Assembly: GCF_023701485.1 (NCBI RefSeq)
Contig: NZ_JAMQBK010000078.1
Location: 1 to 64,000, forward strand
Reading direction: 5' to 3'
Source: Aporhodopirellula aestuarii
GTDB taxonomy: Bacteria > Planctomycetota > Planctomycetia > Pirellulales > Pirellulaceae
DNA: 64,000 bases
Numbering within the stretch: position 1 is the stretch's first letter; each line of letters starts with the position of its first letter. Shown here in pieces: positions 57,178 through 64,000 of this stretch. A program made the translations under genes and the position numbers. A model generated the notes under the pieces. The model was not told where the DNA came from. It ran no database searches and was given only the letters and a program-made list of their open reading frames with translations.

Positions 57178-59658
57178 TCATTGTTGCAACGCATACAAGA
57201 TCACTCCCGCGATGATTTTTCCGGCGTCGCCCGTGGGATAGCCGGGGCACTGGATCGAATTCTGACTTTCGAGTGCGCAACTCAGATCGAGCGGAGAATA
57301 GAAAATCGTATCGACCCCATTCACTTCGATCACCTCCATCACCGGCGTCCCCGTTCGCTGAGCGACGACCAGCGAGGGATCGCCCACCCGCTTCTGATTC
57401 GGGGTACGGATTTCGACATTGGTAAGGTCGAAGCCGCCAAAACGCGTCGTCCAGGCAGGATGATCGCTCGGCATGGTTCGGAATTCGCCACCGGGCGTTA
57501 GGGCAGTTAGCTCTCGACGGACCGACGATGCGAACGCGGCGTTTCCGCAGATCGGCGTCGCGATCACAATGCCTTCTCGATCGATGTAGTCTTTCAATGC
57601 TCGACGCGACTCGTCGCTTAGTTCGAATTCGGTTTGACCGGTTAAATAGAGCACGCCGACGCGGGCCAGCGATTGCTCCGTCAACGCGATCGGTTCGTCG
57701 ACCGCAATGACCTCGACGGTGAGCTTCTCGCGAATGATCAACGCCGCATTGGGCAACGCCCGCTGCACCTGTTCTTCCCCGGCACCGAGTGCGCCGGCGG
57801 CGATCGGGATCGCTCCACGAGTCGGTTCGGGAGCTTCACCGGCGACAATCACACTGGCACCATCCAGTTTGTCCTTCAACTCACGTCCAGTGGCGTAGGC
57901 GAGGATATTTTCGCCGATCGTGATCCCCGCGACCACTTCGCGTCCGATCTTGCCCGGCAAATCCACCCCCCGAAGCAACGGAGCCCCTCGCGACCAACGG
58001 CACGTCAGGCTGCGAGGGGAATAAAACACCGGAGTTCGACAACACGCGCCGACACCATAGATCCAATAATCGCTGGCGATCGCGGCGGGATCCACGGGTG
58101 CCTCAGCAAACCAAACGGGATGCGACGTCGGTAATCGGTCGAGCCTTGATTGCGGGAACCATTCGCTGCACAGAGAAACGACACTGCGTTCAAACGCTTT
58201 GCCGTCACCGCACCCGTCGCCGGCAAGTGAATCGAACAGAATCGTGCCGCCTTGGTCGAGATACTGTTTCAAATTCTCTCGCAGTTTAACGCTGAAGTCC
58301 AACGTCCCCGATCCGGTGATGACCAGCACCGGTGATTTCAACAAGTCCTGAGCGGTTGCTTGATCAGCCACGATCGTCTGCCACGTGAGTTCTTTGGACC
58401 AATCGCGTTCAACATGCCGGACGAGTTCTCGCAACGCACCCGAATGCGGGAGCGAATCAGACTCTTTGTCGTTGACTCGCACGACCACATCACCGCGTCG
58501 GGCGGCATCGGCAGTTCGCAGCGACGGATGATCGAGCCGTCCGACGACAACTTGACGTTTCCCTTTTGCGAGAAACAGCAGCGCGAACGCGGTAGCAATG
58601 TCACGGTTCGATTCGACTACGCCCCCGCCTTTCCAAAACCCTTGAAACGCGTCCTGCAAACTGACCAAACGTTCGGCGCCTTCTCGATACCAATCGCGGT
58701 TCCCGATCAGCCGCCGGCCTGACAAACGCCCGACGCGTTCGACGGCATAGAGGTAGTAGTAATAGCTCAGCATTTCGTTGCCGGGATTGGCCCGGATCGT
58801 GAAGATTTCGCTGAGGAAATCCAATCCCCGTTCGAGTGCCTGATCCGTCGCGCCGCCGCCACAGCATTCGAGTCGATCGGCGTTTTTCGAATCGTCGAGA
58901 TCATTCAGGCTGCTGCCACAAATCAGCAGCGACGCGATTCCGGCACACGTCATCGAACCGCTCGGCGTTGGCCCACCGTACGACCATCCCCCTCGCCGCA
59001 ACTGAATTTTCCGCCAATACGCCGCCGCCGATTCGAACACTTCGGGAGCGACTTCGATCCCACGTTCCGCGGCCGCCCCTAGGGCGAGGACCGCGAACTG
59101 GGCGTTGGACGGATCACCGTTGCCGTGACCAATCCCATAAGTCCAGGCACCTTGATTTCGTTCATTTGGTCCCTTTTGTTGCTCAGTCAACCAAGCGACG
59201 TTGCGTCGAATGCGGGGCAAATCCTCCAACGCACCGACGGCACAAAACACGAGAGTTTGCAGCGATATGGAATACGTCTGTTGCGGTTCGAAGGTCCGCA
59301 AGTACTCGATCGCTCGGATCAGATCAGGATCTTGGCGTGAGACGCCGGCGTTCACCCAAGCGAGCGTACAGAGTGCCGAAAGCCCACACGATTGGCCCCC
59401 GTATTCGTCCCAGCCGCCACGTTCGGTTTGTGACTTCCGCAAATACTCGATCCCGCGATCAATCGAACGCTGCACCGTGATCGCATCGATTTCCGCGGTG
59501 GCGGGAGACAGACCGCTCATCGCGACGAGCAAGATGATTGCGATCCGTAACGCGGCCCCCCCAGCATGCCACGACGGGGTCACACCACTGGCACATGCCG
59601 GTTCGGTATCCTGATGCCTCACGTCGATTTCCTCATCCATGTCGCTGCGTCTACTCAT
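57178..59658 (-). CDS. Terpenoid-cyclase-repeat protein with DUF4159 domains
   Basis: A large exported or membrane protein (about 826 aa) with an N-terminal hydrophobic segment (ALRIAIILLVAMSGLSPA). Residues 60-380 form an alpha/alpha toroid with prenyltransferase/squalene-oxidase repeats (QTERGGWDEYGGQSCGLSAL, RRGGWSYGGPTPSGSMTCAG). The rest contains two DUF4159-like glutamine-amidotransferase-fold parts (ILFDSLAGDGCG, IVIATPICGNAAF). In planctomycetes this architecture is usually encoded with MoxR/DUF58/VWA genes, and here it is divergent from a MoxR. No cyclase aspartates (DxDD) are seen, so it is not a true cyclase. ATG 59658 is chosen; others are close by. Confidence 0.88.
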   Translation of the reverse strand: MSRRSDMDEEIDVRHQDTEPACASGVTPSWHAGGAALRIAIILLVAMSGLSPATAEIDAITVQRSIDRGIEYLRKSQTERGGWDEYGGQSCGLSALCTLAWVNAGVSRQDPDLIRAIEYLRTFEPQQTYSISLQTLVFCAVGALEDLPRIRRNVAWLTEQQKGPNERNQGAWTYGIGHGNGDPSNAQFAVLALGAAAERGIEVAPEVFESAAAYWRKIQLRRGGWSYGGPTPSGSMTCAGIASLLICGSSLNDLDDSKNADRLECCGGGATDQALERGLDFLSEIFTIRANPGNEMLSYYYYLYAVERVGRLSGRRLIGNRDWYREGAERLVSLQDAFQGFWKGGGVVESNRDIATAFALLFLAKGKRQVVVGRLDHPSLRTADAARRGDVVVRVNDKESDSLPHSGALRELVRHVERDWSKELTWQTIVADQATAQDLLKSPVLVITGSGTLDFSVKLRENLKQYLDQGGTILFDSLAGDGCGDGKAFERSVVSLCSEWFPQSRLDRLPTSHPVWFAEAPVDPAAIASDYWIYGVGACCRTPVFYSPRSLTCRWSRGAPLLRGVDLPGKIGREVVAGITIGENILAYATGRELKDKLDGASVIVAGEAPEPTRGAIPIAAGALGAGEEQVQRALPNAALIIREKLTVEVIAVDEPIALTEQSLARVGVLYLTGQTEFELSDESRRALKDYIDREGIVIATPICGNAAFASSVRRELTALTPGGEFRTMPSDHPAWTTRFGGFDLTNVEIRTPNQKRVGDPSLVVAQRTGTPVMEVIEVNGVDTIFYSPLDLSCALESQNSIQCPGYPTGDAGKIIAGVILYALQQ

Positions 59659-59793
59659 TGTCGTCAACTTCGTGCGAGAACCCGATTTTGATTTTCACTG
59701 GTAACGCCTAGACTGATAACGTTACCCTGCACCGTGCAGCTGAACTCGGCTGTTTTCGAAATTCCAATCGCTCCACGAGCCCAAGCTCCCCCG

Positions 59794-60948
59794 ATGACAG
59801 ATCCGTCTTCGCCCACCCCACCGCCCGTGGTGAACCAACCTGCGACGCCTCCAGTGTCCCCGAAAACCGCAGCGTCTGCAAATCCGCCTGCGGCGAACAC
59901 GGCACCGTCAACGCCCAACGCGGCCGCATCGGGGAAACCTCGCAACTTCGCCGATGTGTTACGTGAATTCGCCGAACATCAACAGCGGATGCGTGACGAA
60001 CTCGGCAAAGTCATCGTGGGCCAAAGCGACACCATCGAACAATTGCTGGCAGCGATTTTTACCCGCGGCCACTGTTTACTAGAGGGGGTCCCAGGGCTAG
60101 CCAAAACGTTGATGGTCAGCACGCTGTCGGAAATCCTTGACGTCACCTTCAAACGGGTGCAGTTCACGCCCGATTTGATGCCGTCGGACATTACCGGAAC
60201 GCAGGTTCTCGAGGAAGACGAATCGGGTCGGAGATTGTTCCGTTTCGTCGAAGGGCCCATTTTCACCAACATTCTGCTAGCCGACGAAATCAACCGGACG
60301 CCTCCGAAAACCCAAGCGGCGTTACTCGAAGCGATGCAAGAACGGCAGGTTTCGATCGGTCGCGACACCCACGCGTTGCCCGATCCGTTCTTTACCATCG
60401 CCACCCAAAACCCGGTCGAACAGGAGGGCACCTATCCGTTGCCCGAAGCCCAACTCGACCGGTTCATGTTCAACATCAGAATCGACTACCCGACGGCCGA
60501 TGAAGAAGAACGCATCCTCACCGCGACGACACGTGGGGAGGCACCAACGGTCAATAAGGTGTTGTCGGCCAGAGCGATTTTGACGTGTCAAAAACTCGTC
60601 TCTAGCATTGCGGCCGGACCGCTGGTGATCCGCTACGCTTCCCAACTCGTTCGTGCCACCCGCCCGAGCGATGAATCGGCGCCGGATTACGTTCGTGAAC
60701 TCGTCGATTGGGGCGCCGGCCCCCGTGCGGGACAAAACCTGATCGCCGGCGCCAAAGCGATCGCGGCGATGAACGGCCGATTTAATATCGAACCAGGAGA
60801 TATCCAACGCATCGCACTGCCCGTCCTTCGGCACCGCATCGCGACCAATTTCCAGGCTCAAGCCGAAGGGATGGACACCGACGCAATCGTCAAACGGTTG
60901 CTCAAAGACATCGCAGTCCCCGAGCCACCCAAGATGACCAAATCGTAA
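59794..60948 (+). CDS. MoxR-family AAA+ ATPase
   Basis: A 384-aa AAA+ chaperone-like ATPase. A Pro/Ala/Thr-rich disordered N-terminus (1-48) precedes the core with Walker A GVPGLAKT (98-105), Walker B LLADEINR (161-168), the sensor region ATQNPVEQEGTYPLPEAQLDRF and the C-terminal lid. MoxR proteins usually work with VWA-domain partners in assembling envelope complexes. None of the typical DUF58 or VWA genes follow it; the next gene is a convergent glutamate dehydrogenase. ATG 59794 is chosen; the frame is open to 59734. Confidence 0.94.
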   Translation: MTDPSSPTPPPVVNQPATPPVSPKTAASANPPAANTAPSTPNAAASGKPRNFADVLREFAEHQQRMRDELGKVIVGQSDTIEQLLAAIFTRGHCLLEGVPGLAKTLMVSTLSEILDVTFKRVQFTPDLMPSDITGTQVLEEDESGRRLFRFVEGPIFTNILLADEINRTPPKTQAALLEAMQERQVSIGRDTHALPDPFFTIATQNPVEQEGTYPLPEAQLDRFMFNIRIDYPTADEEERILTATTRGEAPTVNKVLSARAILTCQKLVSSIAAGPLVIRYASQLVRATRPSDESAPDYVRELVDWGAGPRAGQNLIAGAKAIAAMNGRFNIEPGDIQRIALPVLRHRIATNFQAQAEGMDTDAIVKRLLKDIAVPEPPKMTKS

Positions 60949-61139
60949 GGCGACTAAGGACCGGGCTGGAAATGCCGGCCCGATCGGGTCGTGGAGATCG
61001 CCAAATTCGCTCCACCGAGGATTTCCGGCGAAATTGACATGTCATTTGGCTGTTTACTCGGCAGCGAACAGCCCGACTGTTCTTGAGCGTGCCAGTCGCT
61101 TGCGTTTCCAACACCTCCGTCACGTCGGGACCTGGACGG

Positions 61140-62381
61140 CTACGCGTTTCCGGCTAGCTCGGTGGCTCGTTTGACTCTTGAGATGCCGATCATGTAGGCG
61201 GCCGTTCGCAGCGACACGTCGTGCTGAGCCGACATTTGCCACACGTCTTCGAACGCTTCATTCATCGTGTGGTCGAGTTCCTGACGGACGCGATCGAGTG
61301 ACCAGCGATAATGCTGGCGATTTTGAACCCATTCAAAGTAACTGACCGTCACCCCGCCGGCATTGGCGAGGATGTCAGGCAAAATGGTGACGCCGCGTTC
61401 ATTGAGGATTTTGTCCGCCGCCGGATTCGTGGGTCCGTTGGCAGCCTCGACGATTACCGTCGCCTTGATTGCATCGGCGTTCTTCTCCGTAATCACACCG
61501 CCCAGCGCCGCGGGAATCAGCACGTCCATATGTTCGAGCTTCATTAACGCATCCAACGGCAAATGCTCGGCACCATCAAAGCCTTCGAGCAACCCTTTCG
61601 GATGCGCCAATTTATGACGGAGCAATTTAGGAAGGTTCAATCCTTCCTCATTGAAGTAGGTCCCCGTGATGTCCGAAACGGCAACGATCGGGAACTGCCC
61701 CTCGTGCAAGAACTTCGCCGCATGCGATCCCACGTTTCCAAAACCCTGGATTGCGATCCGCGTTTTCTCTGGTGCCATCCCGAGGCGTTTGATCAGTTTC
61801 TGAGTCAGCGTACCGACGCCCCGCCCGGTGGCCTCTTCACGCCCTTTGGCACCGTATTCCTCAACCGGCTTGCCCGTGATCACGGCGGGATTGAATCCGT
61901 GATATTTTTCCCATTGGTTACGGAACCAGCTCATCACTTGGTGATCGGTGCCCATGTCGGGAGCCGGGATGTCCGTATCGGGGCCGACGATATCGTGAAT
62001 CTGATCCACAAACGCACGGGTTAGCCGTTCGATTTCGTTTTTTGACAACTGCGCCGGATCAACCCCGATTCCGCCTTTGGCACCACCGTAGGGCAAATTC
62101 ACGACGGCGGTTTTCCAAGTCATCAGACTGGCAAGAGCTCGCGATTCATCCAAGTCGACTTCCTGGTGGTATCGCAACCCGCCTTTCATCGGTCCGCGAA
62201 CGTGATCATGTTGGACACGAAAACCTACGAAATTGGCGAGTTTGCCGTCGTCACGGCGAATGGTCACCTGCACCTGGATTTCACGATCAGGCATCAGCAA
62301 CAATTCTCGAAGCTCTTCACTGATATCGAGCTGATCGGCCGCTTCGTTGAAAAAGTACCGCGTGGCTTCGAACGCTTTCAT
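61140..62381 (-). CDS. gdhA: Glutamate dehydrogenase
   Basis: A 413-aa Glu/Leu/Phe/Val dehydrogenase interconverting glutamate and 2-oxoglutarate plus ammonia. It has the substrate lysines in GPMKGGLRYHQ and LPYGGAKGGIGVDP, PDMGTDHQVMSWF, and the NAD-binding segment AIQGFGNVGSHAA. The motif set fits the hexameric NAD/NADP GDH type rather than Leu or Phe dehydrogenase. It is convergent with moxR. Confidence 0.95.
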   Translation of the reverse strand: MKAFEATRYFFNEAADQLDISEELRELLLMPDREIQVQVTIRRDDGKLANFVGFRVQHDHVRGPMKGGLRYHQEVDLDESRALASLMTWKTAVVNLPYGGAKGGIGVDPAQLSKNEIERLTRAFVDQIHDIVGPDTDIPAPDMGTDHQVMSWFRNQWEKYHGFNPAVITGKPVEEYGAKGREEATGRGVGTLTQKLIKRLGMAPEKTRIAIQGFGNVGSHAAKFLHEGQFPIVAVSDITGTYFNEEGLNLPKLLRHKLAHPKGLLEGFDGAEHLPLDALMKLEHMDVLIPAALGGVITEKNADAIKATVIVEAANGPTNPAADKILNERGVTILPDILANAGGVTVSYFEWVQNRQHYRWSLDRVRQELDHTMNEAFEDVWQMSAQHDVSLRTAAYMIGISRVKRATELAGNA

Positions 62382-62735
62382 GATGAACTTTCATGCGAAA
62401 AGGAAGAGACGAGAAACGACGAGCATGCAGAGAATTGTAGCGTGAGAACAGGTGACCTCGACACTCCATTCACAACCTCCCACTGACTACCACGATACGC
62501 CGTCGGCGCGGTGGAAGCGACCACGATGAAACCGGATCGCGATGTGCAAATTTTTTCCGATTTGCCTTCGGCATCCCCCGGTCGAAACGTTCGTATTCGC
62601 TGGCGAGCCGTCGTCTCATACGCGAACCAAACGACATCCCCAGCTGCCGACCAGCGTACCCACGGCCGGCGCCGAAAGGTACACCCACAAATTTGTCAAA
62701 TACCCCGACGCATTGGCGTTGAAGCGACACGAGCA
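62382..62735. other. Intergenic region without a convincing gene
   Basis: 354 bases between two minus-strand genes. Open frames exist on both strands (62470-62736 minus, 62542-62943 plus), but they are Arg/Pro-rich and the plus one runs antisense into the Nudix gene. No repeat or terminator was identified. Confidence 0.45.
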
Positions 62736-63251
62736 CTACAAGTATCCCAATAGAAAACTCTGCAACCCCACCAAGGTTTTGGAATCGCGAATTTCATGTT
62801 CGCGCACCAATCGTACGACTTCCTCACGCGTCACGATACGCGTCGCGATTCGCTCAGTCGGTTCGAGTCGCTGTTCCCCCGCCGTCAGATCGCGTGCGAC
62901 AATCATGTGCATCATTTCGTTGCCAAGCCCTGGCGCTGAATAGAACTCACAGATGACATCGAATTGCTGGGCGGTGTAACCGGTCTCCTCCGTCAGTTCG
63001 CGGGCGGCGGTTTCCAGCGGCGGTTCGCCCGGATCACGTGTCCCGGCGGGTAATTCGAGCAGCGTTTCCCCCACTCCGGTGCGTTCATTTTCAATCATCA
63101 CGATCGTGTCTTCGTCGAGCAACGGTAGGAGCACGACCGCCCCCGGGTGTCGAACGTACGCCCGACGATGGACCTGACCATCTCGCGACGGCAACTCCAT
63201 TTCGACAACATCAAAACGGCTGGTCTGCAAAAGCAGATTGAAATCAGACAC
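62736..63251 (-). CDS. Nudix hydrolase (ADP-ribose pyrophosphatase-like)
   Basis: A 171-aa Nudix hydrolase that would split a nucleoside diphosphate linked to another moiety. The Nudix box is at about 70-92 (GTRDPGEPPLETAARELTEE) with the required Glu residues. The N-terminal beta strands and ELPAG context match ADP-ribose or GDP-mannose pyrophosphatases of the NudF/NudK group. The start is GTG at 63251. Confidence 0.92.
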   Translation of the reverse strand: MSDFNLLLQTSRFDVVEMELPSRDGQVHRRAYVRHPGAVVLLPLLDEDTIVMIENERTGVGETLLELPAGTRDPGEPPLETAARELTEETGYTAQQFDVICEFYSAPGLGNEMMHMIVARDLTAGEQRLEPTERIATRIVTREEVVRLVREHEIRDSKTLVGLQSFLLGYL

Positions 63252-63418
63252 GGTGGATCAATTCCTCACGGTTGCGATTCTCGGGCGGCAAAGCCCAAAA
63301 CCGACACGGGCGACAGGCTGGCCCAAAGAGTAGAAAAAACCGACGCGGCCTAACACTCCCCTGCCGTCAGTTTCAGTCGCACCGCAGACTTGACACAGGC
63401 ATGGATCTGTCGGGGGAA

Positions 63419-63453
63419 CAAAAAACCCTCCCGCGACCGAAGCCGAGGAGGGT
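63419..63453 (-). terminator. Intrinsic terminator for the partial A2M gene
   Basis: On the minus strand the stem accctcc/ggagggt (arms 63447-63453 and 63425-63431) is followed by a run of T (A-run 63420-63425 on the plus strand). It lies about 83 bases downstream of the stop of the alpha-2-macroglobulin gene. Confidence 0.7.
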
Positions 63454-63535
63454 CAAGATAGGTAACTTATAGCCAGTCAACGCCCGCACAACAGGCGTCC
63501 GCCATGGGCGACATCCTAAGCGGCTTACCTTCGGA

Positions 63536-64000
63536 TCAGTCGCCCACTTTCATCTCGTGGCTTTCACTATGACTGTTGTACTGCGGGGCATACATCGATT
63601 CGATCGTCGCGAGACCGGACTGATAACGCCCGCGTAACTGCACACGACTTCGCGACTCGAGCACGTAGGTTCCCTTCGGGAGATAGTCGATAAAGAAATG
63701 CTCGGCGGCATCACGTGTGCTTTGGTAATACCCCAGCCCATCTCGCCATCGATATCCCGACAAGACGTTCGTCGGTTCCGTTCCGCTGCCACGAGAATCC
63801 TTGAGGTGAATAAACTCCATCGCTCGTGAACTGCGAACGATCAAGCGAGAAACGAGTTCGTCACCGACCTTGATAGGTGTTCCGTCAACGTCGACGTTGT
63901 CCGTACCGTCGCCGGCAACGAGCCCACCGACCACCGGTCGCAGAACCTCGCCAGACGGCGTGCTCCGCACTACAAACAGTTGCTTTTGAATTTCCAGTGG
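63536..64000 (-). CDS. Alpha-2-macroglobulin family protein (C-terminal part)
   Basis: The last 154 codons of a larger gene running off the window edge; the frame stays open to base 64000. The segment FIHLKDSRGSGTEPTNVLSG, then YRWRDGLGYYQSTRDAAEHF, FIDYLPKGTYVLE and TIESMYAPQYNSHS, is the typical C-terminus (receptor-binding-like and bait-associated end) of bacterial alpha-2-macroglobulins, which trap proteases at the cell envelope. The thioester region lies outside the window. An in-frame GTG at 63970 is internal, not the start. Confidence 0.85.
   Translation of the reverse strand, partial: PLEIQKQLFVVRSTPSGEVLRPVVGGLVAGDGTDNVDVDGTPIKVGDELVSRLIVRSSRAMEFIHLKDSRGSGTEPTNVLSGYRWRDGLGYYQSTRDAAEHFFIDYLPKGTYVLESRSRVQLRGRYQSGLATIESMYAPQYNSHSESHEMKVGD

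Noticed and set aside
62470-62736. 88-codon minus-strand open frame in the gap before the Nudix gene
   Set aside because: Arg-rich, no ribosome-binding site or domain; it could be real but I cannot support it.
62542-62943. 133-codon plus-strand open frame
   Set aside because: Runs antisense into the Nudix gene and has Pro/Arg/Ser-rich composition with no start signal.

Overview
This 64-kb window is about 57% GC and almost fully coding, and it looks like chromosomal core DNA of a planctomycete, most likely a Pirellulaceae member (Rhodopirellula and relatives). The grounds are protein-level: multi-domain secreted proteins typical of that group (SHD1 domain, NHL repeats, DUF4159/squalene-cyclase repeats, alpha-2-macroglobulin C-terminus, a CehA/McbA-like PHP protein), a PTPMT1-like phosphatase, many GTG/TTG starts, and GC-rich palindromic intergenic repeats. 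I saw no rRNA, tRNA, CRISPR array, prophage or intact insertion sequence.

Layout. 1-3.7 kb: two palindromic repeats, a type II DnaJ, a PHP-like protein without metal ligands and an FKBP lipoprotein. 3.8-10.3 kb: two ABC-2 permeases, a Gfo/Idh/MocA oxidoreductase and mfd. 10.3-14.3 kb: four little-known proteins, three of them exported. 14.4-22.5 kb: a tight five-gene operon with two membrane P-loop GTPases, a MotA/TolQ/ExbB channel protein, a secreted protein and an eight-heme cytochrome with TPR-like repeats. 22.5-27 kb: manC, rsfS, argS with a coiled-coil insertion, and a small basic protein with a strong promoter and a clear terminator. 27-31.3 kb: a CNT nucleoside transporter, a panC/PTPMT1-like pair, a bifunctional-nuclease-family protein and a TlpA-like protein. 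31.4-37.9 kb: a compact minus-strand operon (degenerate cyclophilin, ABC-2 ATPase, Uup-type ABC-F, methyltransferase) and an aldo/keto reductase. 38.3-43.7 kb: an EboD-like sugar-phosphate cyclase, a BtuF-like protein without signal peptide, a patatin and a methyltransferase. 43.9-51.3 kb: an SHD1 protein, an NHL protein, a BNR_4-family protein, a peroxiredoxin and an alginate-lyase-family protein, consistent with polysaccharide use. 51.6-57.2 kb: DapA-family aldolase, thioredoxin-like protein, hemW, an MBL-fold protein, scpA and yraN. 57.2-64 kb: a DUF4159/terpenoid-cyclase-repeat protein divergent from a MoxR ATPase, glutamate dehydrogenase, a Nudix hydrolase and an alpha-2-macroglobulin gene cut by the window end.

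The best candidate for an undescribed system is 14394-20126 (possibly to 22498). Two different membrane GTPases with complementary degenerate G motifs are translationally coupled to an ExbB/TolQ-like protein that has no ExbD/TolR partner, and then to a secreted protein. All functional statements come from motif recognition by eye. No database search was run.
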